DNA of 64,000 nt, from NCBI GenBank assembly GCA_950054255.1, contig CATLOR010000002.1:62001-126000 (forward strand), in the 5' to 3' direction. The notes beneath the pieces are model-generated. The model saw nothing but the letters and a program-made list of their open reading frames with translations. It was not told the DNA's origin and made no database searches. The position numbers and the translations under genes are program-made. Positions 9,400 through 18,443 of this stretch are shown one piece after another (position 1 is the first letter of the stretch; every line of letters starts with the position of its first letter). The DNA comes from an uncultured Rickettsiales bacterium. Its GTDB lineage: Bacteria > Pseudomonadota > Alphaproteobacteria > Micavibrionales > GCA-2720935.

Positions 9400-9853
9400 A
9401 TCTTTCTAAGAAATGCCAGTCATCTTCATCATATAAAAGATGTGTTAAACTACATGGTGGATAGCTTAAGGCAATTTGCGTGTTGCCATTTGAGAGATCA
9501 AAACTGAGTTGATGAATGGCTGGATTGTGATTGACCACAAGAAGTGTATCTATCTCTTTATTTATGTTTTTGATATGTTTTAAGAGGGTATCGGAGGAGC
9601 TATTATATATTTCTCTTTTTTTTATAACGGGAATATGTGTTTCTAATCCTTCGATAATGAGTTCGGTTGTTTGTGATGTTCTAGCTGCATCTGAAGAGAG
9701 GATTAAATCAGGTGTGATAGAGGATTTTTTTAACAAGCGCCCGAGCGATAGGGCTTGTTTTTCGCCAAACGAGGTTAAAAGACGATCGTGATCACTTTGA
9801 GGATGGTGTGCGGATGCGGTTGTGGCATGTCTTAATAAAAGCAGATTTTTCAT
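9344..9853 (-). CDS. sixA: SixA-type histidine phosphatase
   Basis: A 169-residue member of the histidine phosphatase superfamily. The phospho-accepting motif is LLLRHATTAS near the N-terminus, followed by LLTSFGEKQALSLGRLL, SDAARTSQTTELI and the second catalytic His in VVNHNPAIHQL. E. coli SixA removes phosphate from phosphohistidine of Hpt domains or the PTS. An Hpt domain is present in the kinase at 3.9-6.8 kb, but a link is only a guess. Nine bases separate its start from the end of rnd upstream, so the two are likely one transcript. The tail runs 56 bases into hdaA on the other strand. Confidence 0.87.
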   Translation of the reverse strand: MKNLLLLRHATTASAHHPQSDHDRLLTSFGEKQALSLGRLLKKSSITPDLILSSDAARTSQTTELIIEGLETHIPVIKKREIYNSSSDTLLKHIKNINKEIDTLLVVNHNPAIHQLSFDLSNGNTQIALSYPPCSLTHLLYDEDDWHFLERSKTHFQTFYSGDLFPKPL

Positions 9854-9861
9854 GAGGGATA

Positions 9862-11019
9862 TTAGTCTAAGGCAATAATTTCAATTTTTCCTTTTTTACC
9901 GAGTGCTAGCCCTATAATGCCTTCTTTTAAAGCGAGTGCATCACGGCCAAAAATGTCGTAGCGCCAGCCTTTCATACAGCGTACATCTGGTTTTTTCGCA
10001 TAAGCAACTTCTGATAAGTCACCCGATGTTGCAATTAGTCTACTTGCGACATCGAATTCTTCAGCTTTTAATTTTAAAAGGACTTTTAAAAGCTCAACGG
10101 TCGGGTTGATATAAGAAGGATATGTTTTTTTCTTGGTCTTTTTGGGGCGCTCTTCTTTTGGGAGATCCATTCCAGCCTTGATTTGTTCTAGTAACTTTGT
10201 TGAAGACTCACTTTTTTCAAAGCCTTGATTAACACCTCTGATTTTAAGTAGAGCTTCCATTGTCTGCGGTGTTGTAACAACAATTTCTAAAACAGTGTCA
10301 TCTCTCATGATACGGCTTTTGGGGAGGTTTTTATCTTGGGCACGTTGTTCACGCCATGCGCATACTTCGCGCAAAACAGCTAGATGCTTTGGTTTGTCCA
10401 AACGTGTTTTCATTTTTTTCCAAGCATTATAAGGCTCATTAGAGTAACGTTCTGGATCGGTTAAGTCTTCCATTTCTTGTTTGATCCAATTTGTGCGGCC
10501 TTTTTTATCAAGCTCTTCTAAAAGCATTGGATAGATATCATAGAGATAGATCACATCATCGAGCGCATAAGAGATTTGTTTTTCAGAAAGGGGGCGCAAA
10601 GACCAATCAGTAAAGCGCTGATTTTTGTCAATTTCTTCATCCATATAATGACGAACAAGGCCTTTATAGCTAACCGCTTCTCCTAAGCCACAAACCATCG
10701 CGGCGATTTGTGTGTCAAAGACCTCTGTAGGCATTTGACCTGTTTCTTTTAAGAAAATCTCTAAGTCTTGGTTGCAACCATGCATAACGATTGTAATTTT
10801 AGGATCTTTTAAAAGTTCGTAAAAGCTAGAAAGATCTATCCCTTCTGCCAACGGATCAATTGCAGCAACAACATCGTTTGCGGCGGCGACTTGAATTAGA
10901 CATAGAAGTGGAAAGTAGGTTTTCTCACGTAAAAATTCTGTGTCAATTGCTAAATAATCTGATTTTTTCAGTTTTTTGCAAAATTTTTCTAGTTCTGCGG
11001 TGTTTTCAATAAGTTTCAT
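9862..11019 (-). CDS. rnd: Ribonuclease D
   Basis: 3'-5' exoribonuclease of the DEDD family that trims tRNA precursors. With the ATG at 11019 it is 385 residues and begins MKLIENTAELEKF, matching the usual start; an in-frame TTG ten codons earlier is less likely. Exonuclease motifs: IDTEF (Asp26, Glu28), VMHGCNQDLEIF and SYALDDVIYLYDIY. An HRDC domain follows (EVCAWREQRAQDKNLPKSR and on), and a second HRDC-like C-terminal region. It is divergent from aspS, with under 100 bases between them, and is followed by sixA. Confidence 0.95.
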   Translation of the reverse strand: MKLIENTAELEKFCKKLKKSDYLAIDTEFLREKTYFPLLCLIQVAAANDVVAAIDPLAEGIDLSSFYELLKDPKITIVMHGCNQDLEIFLKETGQMPTEVFDTQIAAMVCGLGEAVSYKGLVRHYMDEEIDKNQRFTDWSLRPLSEKQISYALDDVIYLYDIYPMLLEELDKKGRTNWIKQEMEDLTDPERYSNEPYNAWKKMKTRLDKPKHLAVLREVCAWREQRAQDKNLPKSRIMRDDTVLEIVVTTPQTMEALLKIRGVNQGFEKSESSTKLLEQIKAGMDLPKEERPKKTKKKTYPSYINPTVELLKVLLKLKAEEFDVASRLIATSGDLSEVAYAKKPDVRCMKGWRYDIFGRDALALKEGIIGLALGKKGKIEIIALD

Positions 11020-11116
11020 TTGCTTTTTTGGCTTAAATTGGTAAAACAATGGCTATAGATTTAAATTAAATAGACCCATTTAGCAACAACTAAGAGTATA
11101 AACGGAAAGTTTGGAT

Positions 11117-12934
11117 ATGCATAGCTATAGAACACATTATTGTCATGAACTAACAAAAGCACAAGTGGGGGATACAGTACGCCTTTCAGGATGGATCCAC
11201 AGAAAACGTGACCATGGTGGATTATTATTCGTCGATTTGCGTGATATGTATGGATTTACGCAATGTGTGATTAACCAAGACTCTGGTTTATTTGATTCTG
11301 TTGAAGCACTTCGTTTGGAAACATCGATTACGGTGACAGGAAAGGTAATTGCAAGAACAGCTGAAACAGTTAATGATAAATTGCCAACAGGTGAAATCGA
11401 AGTGAGTATTGATGAGATTGAAGTTCACTCTGAATCAGAAATTTTGCCCTTACAGGTTAATAGCGATGAAGATTACGGAGAAGAAACACGACTAAAATAT
11501 CGTTTCCTTGATTTGCGCCGTGAAAAAGTACGTAACAATATCCTTCTTCGTTCTGATGTGATTGCATCACTTCGTCGTCGTATGATCGATCAAGGGTTTA
11601 AAGAATTTCAAACACCTATTTTAACAGCAAGCTCGCCTGAAGGTGCACGTGACTTTATTGTTCCATCTCGTTTGCATCCAGGTAAGTTTTATGCGCTCCC
11701 ACAAGCACCACAGCAATTTAAACAACTTTTGATGATGTCTGGTTTTGATAAATACTTTCAAGTTGCACCTTGTTTTCGTGATGAAGATGCACGTGCAGAT
11801 CGCTCACCAGGTGAATTTTATCAATTAGACTTTGAAATGTCTTATGTGACACAAGATGATGTTTTCAATGCTATTGAGCCTGTTTTAGCAGGCGTTTTTG
11901 AAGAATTCGCAGATTATAATGGATTGGATCGTGAGATTACGAAGCCACCATTCGTACGTATTCCATACAAAGAATCAATGTTGAAATACGGTAATGATAA
12001 ACCAGATCTTCGTAACCCAATTGAGATTTGTGATGTCAGTCATGTCTTTGCTCGTGATGATGTAGAATTTAAGGCTTTTAAAGGTGTTTTAGATAAGGGT
12101 GGCGTTGTTCGTGCTATTCCAGCCCCCCAAGTTTCTGATAAGCCTAGGAGCTTCTTTGATAAGCTCAATGACTGGGCTAGAGGCGAGGGTGCTGTTGGTC
12201 TTGGTTATATTGTTTTTGCAGATGGTGAAGCAAAAGGCCCTATTGCGAAATTCTTACCTGAGGCTGCTTTAGCTGAACTAAAAGAAACTGCAGGAATCAA
12301 CGAAGGTGACGCCGTATTCTTTGCTTGTGATATGGAGGGTGATGCAGCCAAGCTTGCTGGTAAAGCCCGTACAAAGATTGGTGAAGAATTAGAACTTATC
12401 GAACAGGGGGTCTTTAAATTCTGTTGGATTGTTGATTTCCCAATGTATGAGCTTAACGAAGATACAGGCGAAATTGATTTCTCTCATAACCCATTTTCAA
12501 TGCCACAAGGTGGTATGGAAGCGTTACAAACAAAGGATCCTCTGGAGATCAATGCATGGCAATATGATATTGTTTGTAATGGATTTGAGTTGTCATCAGG
12601 TGCTATTCGTAACCACAAACCTGAAATCATGGTGAAAGCTTTTGAAATTGCGGGCTATGATAAGTCTGTTTTAGAAGAAAAATTTGGGGGTATGTTGAAG
12701 GCGATGCAATATGGAGCTCCTCCGCATGGTGGTTCTGCGCCGGGTATTGACCGTATTGTGATGTTGATTGCTGATGAACCGAATATTCGCGAAGTAACAG
12801 CTTTCCCAATGAATCAACAAGCTCAAGACTTGTTAATGCAGGCTCCTAATGATGTACGTCCTGAGCAGTTACGCGATGTTCATATTAAGGTGAACTTGCC
12901 AAAAACTGTTAAAGACAGCAAAGACGCAGCCTAA
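11117..12934 (+). CDS. aspS: Aspartyl-tRNA synthetase
   Basis: Class IIb aspartyl-tRNA synthetase, 605 residues from the ATG at 11117. A TTG two codons upstream is too close to the GGAAAG ribosome site. Order: N-terminal OB-fold ([23 protein letters not shown]), motif 2 ([23 protein letters not shown]), the bacterial GAD insertion (about 280-420) and motif 3 ([13 protein letters not shown]). Many alphaproteobacterial AspRS enzymes also charge tRNA-Asn, which GatCAB then converts; whether this one does cannot be told here. A strong terminator follows 26 bases later. Confidence 0.98.
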   Translation: MHSYRTHYCHELTKAQVGDTVRLSGWIHRKRDHGGLLFVDLRDMYGFTQCVINQDSGLFDSVEALRLETSITVTGKVIARTAETVNDKLPTGEIEVSIDEIEVHSESEILPLQVNSDEDYGEETRLKYRFLDLRREKVRNNILLRSDVIASLRRRMIDQGFKEFQTPILTASSPEGARDFIVPSRLHPGKFYALPQAPQQFKQLLMMSGFDKYFQVAPCFRDEDARADRSPGEFYQLDFEMSYVTQDDVFNAIEPVLAGVFEEFADYNGLDREITKPPFVRIPYKESMLKYGNDKPDLRNPIEICDVSHVFARDDVEFKAFKGVLDKGGVVRAIPAPQVSDKPRSFFDKLNDWARGEGAVGLGYIVFADGEAKGPIAKFLPEAALAELKETAGINEGDAVFFACDMEGDAAKLAGKARTKIGEELELIEQGVFKFCWIVDFPMYELNEDTGEIDFSHNPFSMPQGGMEALQTKDPLEINAWQYDIVCNGFELSSGAIRNHKPEIMVKAFEIAGYDKSVLEEKFGGMLKAMQYGAPPHGGSAPGIDRIVMLIADEPNIREVTAFPMNQQAQDLLMQAPNDVRPEQLRDVHIKVNLPKTVKDSKDAA

Positions 12935-12960
12935 AACATTCTTTATAAATTAGATTAATA

Positions 12961-12996
12961 AAAAGCCTCACTTGCTTGTTTAAGTGAGGCTTTTTT
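12961..12996. terminator. Bidirectional rho-independent terminator (aspS / GGDEF gene)
   Basis: A 13-bp stem (AAAAGCCTCACTT with AAGTGAGGCTTTT) with an 8-base loop, T run on the plus side and A run on the other. It lies between the convergent aspS and the GGDEF-like gene. Confidence 0.9.
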
Positions 12997-13015
12997 GACA
13001 TTTAGGAGGGTGTTT

Positions 13016-13591
13016 CTATTTCCCTAGAAAAGCGGGGATGGCTTTCTTGCTTTTTTGGCGGGTGAGGAGGGTATTAGCCATCGTTAGTAACTCGTCTGAT
13101 TTATTCTCTTTAATATATGGGAGAGCCGTGATTAAAACATTTCTTTTAATAAGCTCACCATTACAAATAATACGGAGCTCGCTGACAAGTTTATGAATTC
13201 TTGAGGCGAGCTTATATCCTTCTTTTAAAGATGTGTTTGTAAGTGCAAGAGCGAATTTATCTTTATGGAGGCGACATAAAATATCATTATCACGTTTTTG
13301 AGTGTTTAAAAGATCCGCTAACAGTTTAATAAAGCTATCACCAGCAAAACGCCCATGTAAGATATTCATTCGTTTTAAATCATCAATATCAAAAACCAAT
13401 AAAAGGCCACCATTTGTATCTGTATTCATTTCTTCGGAAAGGGCCTTCATGAAACCATTTTTGTTGTATAGACCTGTTAATTGGTCGTGATCTCCAAAAA
13501 ATTGATCTGTTTTATCGTTTGGAAAGAAAGCAACTTGTGTTGAAAATGTATCTGTCTGCTGTGTATAATTTTGTTCGTACATGTAATTCAC
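13016..13591 (-). CDS. GGDEF-family protein with degenerate active site
   Basis: A 191-residue single-domain protein of the diguanylate cyclase family. It keeps DQLTGLYNKNGFMKAL and the metal/substrate segment FDIDDLKRMNILHG. The signature GGDEF motif, which should follow the CRL segment, reads HKDKF (in RLHKDKFALAL). Without the GG and the acidic pair, cyclic-di-GMP synthesis is not expected; known degenerate members act as c-di-GMP or nucleotide sensors or as scaffolds. No signal peptide, membrane helix or sensor domain is visible; the first 30 residues are low-complexity (Gln/Thr-rich). It stands alone, convergent with aspS. Confidence 0.82.
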   Translation of the reverse strand: MNYMYEQNYTQQTDTFSTQVAFFPNDKTDQFFGDHDQLTGLYNKNGFMKALSEEMNTDTNGGLLLVFDIDDLKRMNILHGRFAGDSFIKLLADLLNTQKRDNDILCRLHKDKFALALTNTSLKEGYKLASRIHKLVSELRIICNGELIKRNVLITALPYIKENKSDELLTMANTLLTRQKSKKAIPAFLGK

Positions 13592-13806
13592 CCATTTATT
13601 TTTATTGGTTATTTTTTTATCTCTGTTTTAATGGTTACAAAAGCTATGCCAAAATATTTATTGTTTATTTATATGTGGTTAGCATTTTTTATCTGTATGA
13701 AAGCAGGCGGAATAAAATGCTGTTGGGCAAAAAATACCGAGAAAAAAATTTCAATAGCGCTATATTAGAAAAAAACGCTACAAAAAATTAACCGAATAAC
13801 GCTACA

Positions 13807-14631
13807 ATGAAACCTATGATAGTACGTATTATATTCCTCTTTATGCTTTGTGTTTTAATCAATGTGCCAGCTTATGCGACTTTGAATTTAAAATCGCACC
13901 GAGCAACATATGAATTTGATTTAACGCATGTAGAGCAAAAAAGCCAAATCGCAGATGTGCGTGGTGAAATGGTTTTTGAATGGATTGATGATTGTGATGG
14001 GTGGTCAAATGTTCAAGATTATAGCATGACGTATTTTTATAAAGAGGGACAGCCTGTTTACACCAAAAGTGATCTTACAACATGGGAAGCAAAAGATCAG
14101 AGCCTCTATCGCTTCTTTGTGAATAGAAGTACAAATGGTCATGTAACTCAGATGATTAGAGGTAAGGCTTATAAAGACGATAAAGGGATGACGCATTTTG
14201 ACTATGATAATCCCAAAAAAATAGAGTTTGATAAACGAGCAAATATTTTATTTCCCTCAAAACATACATTTGAATTGTTAGATCGTATTGATAAGGGGGA
14301 CAAAGTATTTTTGGCAGATTTCTTTGACGGGGGCGATGTTGATGGTCCCGTGACATTAAATGCTGTTTATTTAGGACAAGAAAATGCTCCAAACTTTGAA
14401 AATTCAGAAATAGATAAAGACCTTGTAAAGGCACAAGGAAAACATTTTCGTTTTTCGTTTTTTCCGATTAAAGAAACAGCTGACGCAATCACACCCGATT
14501 ACGAAATGGATCTGCTTTTACACGAGAATGGGGTCGTTAGTAAAATGAAAATGGATTATAACGAGTTCACACTTAAGGCAAAATTAATTGCTTTAAAATC
14601 TTTAAGTGACACAGACATGGTATGTGAATAA
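13807..14631 (+). CDS. eipB: EipB (DUF1849) cell-envelope integrity protein
   Basis: A 274-residue exported protein with a signal peptide (about 1-24, VPAYA-TLN). The mature part matches the EipB/DUF1849 family, a periplasmic beta-spiral protein that maintains envelope integrity in Brucella and relatives. Seen: SHRATYEFDL, the WIDDCDGW segment, FPSKHTFELLDRI, FFDGGDVDG and FSFFPI. EipB carries a conserved disulfide between an N-terminal and a C-terminal Cys; here only Cys63 (DDCDGW) and Cys273 (second from last, VCE) fit those places. The stop codon directly abuts that of the opposing small gene. No ribosome site stands out before the ATG. Confidence 0.85.
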   Translation: MKPMIVRIIFLFMLCVLINVPAYATLNLKSHRATYEFDLTHVEQKSQIADVRGEMVFEWIDDCDGWSNVQDYSMTYFYKEGQPVYTKSDLTTWEAKDQSLYRFFVNRSTNGHVTQMIRGKAYKDDKGMTHFDYDNPKKIEFDKRANILFPSKHTFELLDRIDKGDKVFLADFFDGGDVDGPVTLNAVYLGQENAPNFENSEIDKDLVKAQGKHFRFSFFPIKETADAITPDYEMDLLLHENGVVSKMKMDYNEFTLKAKLIALKSLSDTDMVCE

Positions 14632-14892
14632 TTATTGTTTAGCAGGAGACGCCGCAGAGCAATAAGGAGCACGTTTTTCCATGACAACAGGATCAACTGA
14701 ATTATCACGTCTAACACAATAATCAACAGAACCAGTACTCATATTAACGCGCCATACAAATTGTCCACTATCGCCTGAAATTGTATAATATCCGCCACCT
14801 CTTGATTGGCTTGATACAGGAGAAATACTTGCAAACACGATAGCCGCAGCCAAAATAATTGCAGAAAATAAAATAGCTTTAGGATATGTCAT
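14632..14892 (-). CDS. Small exported protein, unknown function
   Basis: An 86-residue protein with an N-terminal hydrophobic segment (about 6-26) that is a signal peptide or anchor. After it come GGGYYTISGDSGQFVWRVN and STGSVDYCVRR, with a second Cys near the end (APYCSAA). The pattern of a short exported protein with W-R-x-N-x-x-T/S-G-x-x-x-x-C recurs in alphaproteobacteria, but no function is known to me. It ends against eipB tail to tail. A perfect 9-bp inverted repeat lies 13 bases before its ATG and may control it. Confidence 0.68.
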   Translation of the reverse strand: MTYPKAILFSAIILAAAIVFASISPVSSQSRGGGYYTISGDSGQFVWRVNMSTGSVDYCVRRDNSVDPVVMEKRAPYCSAASPAKQ

Positions 14893-14904
14893 TATGACCG
14901 TCTT

Positions 14905-14934
14905 TCTGTAGATGATTAATTCTTAATCTACAGA
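14905..14934. repeat. Perfect 9-bp inverted repeat upstream of small exported protein
   Basis: TCTGTAGAT (14905-14913) and ATCTACAGA (14926-14934) are exact inverted copies around a 12-base spacer that itself holds TTAA-TTC-TTAA. It lies just before the start of the 86-residue exported protein and after the end of the phosphatase gene. There is no T run, so it looks more like an operator or a 5' leader hairpin than a terminator. Confidence 0.5.
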
Positions 14935-14968
14935 GTAAAAAAAGGTGCGCATAAAAGCAAGTGGGAAA

Positions 14969-15688
14969 TCAAGATTGTTGTAATCCTCTTGATGCTTTTA
15001 AATTCCATGGGTCCGCTTTTTGAAGAATGCGCGTTTTTTTATCATTGTGAGCTTGATAAAAACATTCATTTGTGACGTCATAGGCGGTTAGCCAGCCTGT
15101 ATAGATCGTATCAATACAGGTGATGTTACCACGTTTCATTGGACGTCCTGTTGCCATGGATGAGTGGCCACATATAATTGATGTTTTTGAATTAAAAGAT
15201 AAAAAAGAATCTTTTAAAAAACAGTATCTGAGAGTGTTTCTATCTTGTTTATGGGCAGGGCGCGTTATATCCCAGCTAGCATGTGTGAAAATATAAGTGT
15301 CTTGAATATAAAAGGGGAGGCATTTTTCTCTAAGAAAACTTAAATGAGTTGAAGGAATTGAGCGTGCGAAGCTATGGCTGCTTTCTGAATCATAAGATAA
15401 AAGTGTTTTGTTACCACCAATCTCAACCCAAAGACGCGCATAGCGTCGATCTCCCTCAACTGTTTTAAGCATGATTTCTTCATGATTTCCAAGAATAAAA
15501 TGGCATTTATAGTGTTGATCTAATTCAAGCAGATATTCTATGACGCCATATGAGTCGGGGCCTCTATCAACATAATCTCCTAAAAAGATAAGGTGATCAT
15601 CTTCTTGTAGATCAAGAAAATTTATAAGATTTTTTAACGCATCCAAATCACCGTGGATGTCCCCAATTGCAAATAGCCTTTTTCCCAT
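14969..15688 (-). CDS. PPP-family serine/threonine protein phosphatase (metallophosphoesterase)
   Basis: A 239-residue cytoplasmic metallophosphatase. All metal motifs are present in order: GDIHG (about 8-12), GDYVDRG (about 37-43), GNHE (about 68-71), and later His residues in THASWD and CGHSSM. The size and motifs match bacterial PrpA/PrpE-like PPP phosphatases, which remove phosphate from Ser/Thr or His residues; a diadenosine tetraphosphatase role is the main alternative. It lies downstream of rpmE but is separated from it by a terminator. No partner kinase is next to it. Confidence 0.9.
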   Translation of the reverse strand: MGKRLFAIGDIHGDLDALKNLINFLDLQEDDHLIFLGDYVDRGPDSYGVIEYLLELDQHYKCHFILGNHEEIMLKTVEGDRRYARLWVEIGGNKTLLSYDSESSHSFARSIPSTHLSFLREKCLPFYIQDTYIFTHASWDITRPAHKQDRNTLRYCFLKDSFLSFNSKTSIICGHSSMATGRPMKRGNITCIDTIYTGWLTAYDVTNECFYQAHNDKKTRILQKADPWNLKASRGLQQS

Positions 15689-15724
15689 AAAGTTATAAAA
15701 GCAATTTTAAAAAGAGAGTGCAAC

Positions 15725-15756
15725 AAAAAAAAGCCTCCATAGCAGGAGGCTTTTTT
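15725..15756 (-). terminator. Rho-independent terminator after rpmE
   Basis: An AAAAAGCCTCC / GGAGGCTTTTT stem with a 6-base loop, T-rich on the minus strand. It lies about 25 bases after the rpmE stop, before the phosphatase gene. Confidence 0.87.
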
Positions 15757-15779
15757 ATAATCTTTAATAAAAAAAAGGC

Positions 15780-16010
15780 TTAGCTTTTTTTGCTGCTACC
15801 GATGTTACCAAAACGAGCGCCAAACTTAGCTGCACGGCCACCTTCCATCATTTTAGTCGCGCCACCTGTCCATGCAGGGTGCGAAGAGGGATCAATATCA
15901 AGGCGTAATGTATCGCCTTCAGAGCCATATGTGCTTTTTGTTTCGAATGTTGAACCATCTGTCATTTGAACAGTGATTGTATGGTAATCTGGGTGAATGT
16001 CTTTTTTCAT
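15780..16010 (-). CDS. rpmE: 50S ribosomal protein L31
   Basis: A 76-residue L31 starting [20 protein letters not shown], with SHPAWTGG and the basic C-terminal part FGARFGNIG. It lacks the four cysteines of zinc-binding L31, so it is the C-minus form. An AAGGACGG site precedes the ATG. The 176-base gap before it holds a short GC hairpin near 16042-16056 and nothing else recognised; it is shared with the divergent ABC exporter. Confidence 0.96.
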   Translation of the reverse strand: MKKDIHPDYHTITVQMTDGSTFETKSTYGSEGDTLRLDIDPSSHPAWTGGATKMMEGGRAAKFGARFGNIGSSKKS

Positions 16011-16186
16011 GATATTCCGTCCTTATAAAATCTTTTTTCGAGGCGTCATGCGCCCTATACAAATATCGTATGTGAGAGTGTTTTTAATAGGTTGTTCTTT
16101 AAATTGCAAGTATTTATTTTATATATTGTAAGAGAATTACTTATTTTTTGAAGTTTTTCCTAATTTACTATGATATAAGTGCCCTC

Positions 16187-17950
16187 ATGACCATTATTAC
16201 ACCCTCTAAAACGAATAAAGCGGACATTAGTTTTCTAAAGTTTTTAAAGCCGTATTTGCGCCCCTATAAGTGGCAAATAGCTATTGCTTCTATCGCTTTG
16301 ATTGTTGCTGCTTCTACGGTTTTATTTATGGGGAGAGGGTTACAATTTTTGATTGATGAAGGCTTTGGGCAGTCTGATTTATCTTTATTAGATTCTGGTC
16401 TTTATTATTTGTTTGTTATTGTTTCTATTTTAGCCGTTTCAAGTTTTACACGTTATTTCTTTGTGTCATGGGTTGGAGAGCGTGTGATTGCTGATATTCG
16501 TAAAGATGTATTCACGAATTTAATACGTCTTTCTCCTGAATTTTATCAAGGAAATAAAACAGGTGAAATTTTATCTCATATTACAGTTGATACAACAGTT
16601 TTACAGTCAGTGGTTGGTAGCTCTTTATCACTCGCGTTACGTAATCTTTTGATGATGATAGGGGGCGTTATTATGCTGTTGATTACAAGCCCTAAATTAA
16701 CAGGTTTTATCTTATTAGTGATACCCGTTATTATTGTGCCAATTATTTTCTGGGGTAGAAAAGTGCGTGCAAAATCAAAAACAGCGCAAGATGCTGTTGC
16801 AAATGTGGGAAGCGATATTGATGAGTCTTTACACGGTGTCACAACAATCCAATCCTATGTTCAAGAAGAACAAACAATTAGAAGCTTTAACATTTCCGTC
16901 GAGAAAGCCTATAAAAAAGCAAAAGGGTATATTTTAAACAGAGCCATTTTATCAGCACTGGTCATTTTTATTGTTTTTAGTGCGATCGGAATTATTTTGT
17001 GGCTTGGTGGGCGAGATGTGATTGCTGGAACTATGAGTGCAGGTGCTTTATCAGCCTTTGTTTTTTACGCAGCTATAGTTGCCGGAGCAATGGGAGTTCT
17101 AAGTGAGGTTATTGGTAATCTACAAAGAGCGGCGGGTGCTACTGAACGTCTTATTTATTATAAATCAGTTCAAAGCTCGATTATTGAATCGTTAGAGCCT
17201 ATGGATATTGGCTATCCAATTCAGGGTGCCTTGACGTTTGATAGAGTTACTTTCTCTTATCCAGAGCAAGACGCTAAAATATTAGAAGGATTTAATCTAT
17301 CAATTAAAGCGGGTGAAACAGTTGCAATTGTTGGACGAAGCGGGGCAGGGAAATCAACATTATTTAACTTAATTATGCGGTTCTTTGATCCTCAAGAAGG
17401 ACAAATATTAATAGATGATATTGATTTAAAAGACGCATCACTTGCTCAATTACGTCATGCGATTGGAATTGTGCCTCAAGACCCTTTCATTTTTTCTGGC
17501 TCTGTGAAGAAGAATTTATTGCTAGCTCAAGAAGATGCTTCTAACGAACGTTTGATAGATGCTTTGAAACAAGCATATGCTTATGATTTTGTAAAAGACT
17601 TACCGCAAGGGCTTGATACACCTTTAGGTGAGCGTGGAAAACGTTTATCAGGGGGACAAAAACAACGTTTGGCGATAGCTCGTACGCTGTTAGAAAACCC
17701 TGCAATTCTTCTTCTTGATGAGGCCACTTCATCTCTTGACTCAGAAAGTGAAGAATATGTGAAGGAAGCTTTGGAAAAAGTCATGGAAGGACGTACAACG
17801 CTTGTAATTGCCCATCGTTTATCGACGATTATGCATGTTGACCGCATCGTTGTTTTAGATCATGGAAAAATAGTCCAAATGGGCACGCATCAAGAGCTTA
17901 TTAAACAAAAAGGCCTCTACGCAGAATTAGCTCAAAGGCAGTTTTCTTGA
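16187..17950 (+). CDS. ABC exporter, fused permease and ATPase (ABCB/MsbA-like)
   Basis: A half-transporter of 587 residues that should work as a homodimer in the inner membrane. Six membrane helices fill about 25-310. The nucleotide-binding domain has Walker A GRSGAGKST, a Q loop in IVPQDPFIFSG, signature LSGGQKQRLAIARTLL, Walker B AILLLDEATSSLD and an H loop in IAHRL. The type matches MsbA-like and other ABCB exporters; substrate unknown (lipid, peptide or drug). The ATG at 16187 was preferred over a TTG 13 codons upstream, which would add a short tail not typical of the family. Its 3' end overlaps the opposing isochorismatase-like gene by 24 bases. Confidence 0.92.
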   Translation: MTIITPSKTNKADISFLKFLKPYLRPYKWQIAIASIALIVAASTVLFMGRGLQFLIDEGFGQSDLSLLDSGLYYLFVIVSILAVSSFTRYFFVSWVGERVIADIRKDVFTNLIRLSPEFYQGNKTGEILSHITVDTTVLQSVVGSSLSLALRNLLMMIGGVIMLLITSPKLTGFILLVIPVIIVPIIFWGRKVRAKSKTAQDAVANVGSDIDESLHGVTTIQSYVQEEQTIRSFNISVEKAYKKAKGYILNRAILSALVIFIVFSAIGIILWLGGRDVIAGTMSAGALSAFVFYAAIVAGAMGVLSEVIGNLQRAAGATERLIYYKSVQSSIIESLEPMDIGYPIQGALTFDRVTFSYPEQDAKILEGFNLSIKAGETVAIVGRSGAGKSTLFNLIMRFFDPQEGQILIDDIDLKDASLAQLRHAIGIVPQDPFIFSGSVKKNLLLAQEDASNERLIDALKQAYAYDFVKDLPQGLDTPLGERGKRLSGGQKQRLAIARTLLENPAILLLDEATSSLDSESEEYVKEALEKVMEGRTTLVIAHRLSTIMHVDRIVVLDHGKIVQMGTHQELIKQKGLYAELAQRQFS

Positions 17951-18436
17951 TGTGATAATATGATCTGAGCCAATAATATGAGAGAGGCTATCAAGAGCAC
18001 GTTCATGGTTGTCTTGCCCATGCAGTGAGTGACATGCATCTTCTACAACAAAACATTCAATACCTTCGTCAAAGAGATCCATAGCCGTTTTTATAATACA
18101 AACATCAGTGTAAACACCAGTAAGATACACAGATGTAATGGAGTGATTTTGAACCCATTTTTTTAATTCATCTGTCAAGACAGTGTAGCCCGTGTGACGA
18201 GAAATAGAACCATTAAGAGGATAAAGATCACTTAAGATTTCTTGTTCATCTTTTGATTGAAAACATGTCCATTGTAGTTGTTTTTCAAATAAAGAATTTT
18301 TTTCATTTATAAATTGAGTATAGAAAACACATCCTTTAAAAGCGGATGAGATCTCTTTTAGGATGGGAATAATTTGCAAGGTTTGTGGAGAACGAAACCC
18401 TTCTTGCATATCAATGACTAAGAGGAGATCAGTCAT
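17927..18436 (-). CDS. Isochorismatase-like cysteine hydrolase
   Basis: A 169-residue member of the isochorismatase/nicotinamidase fold. The start was set at the ATG at 18436, giving MTDLLLVIDMQEGF; a TTG five codons earlier is unlikely. Catalytic Asp is in VIDMQ, and Cys in YTDVCI after LTGV. The third catalytic residue is normally a Lys in a K-x-x-Y/F-S-A-F segment; the matching stretch here reads SRHTGYTVL, with Arg instead. Family members hydrolyse nicotinamide, isochorismate or ureides. Substrate unknown. It starts 7 bases after the SuhB-type gene upstream, so likely one transcript. Confidence 0.82.
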   Translation of the reverse strand: MTDLLLVIDMQEGFRSPQTLQIIPILKEISSAFKGCVFYTQFINEKNSLFEKQLQWTCFQSKDEQEILSDLYPLNGSISRHTGYTVLTDELKKWVQNHSITSVYLTGVYTDVCIIKTAMDLFDEGIECFVVEDACHSLHGQDNHERALDSLSHIIGSDHIITSRKLPLS

Positions 18437-18443
18437 ATACAAC

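Noticed and set aside
13519..13791. Open frames on the plus strand over the start of the GGDEF gene
   Set aside because: They overlap a well-supported gene, have no ribosome site and an AT-rich, membrane-like composition expected by chance. The gap 13592-13806 is otherwise empty.
16011..16186. rpmE leader riboregulator
   Set aside because: Only a 4-bp GC hairpin near 16042-16056 is visible, too weak to call.
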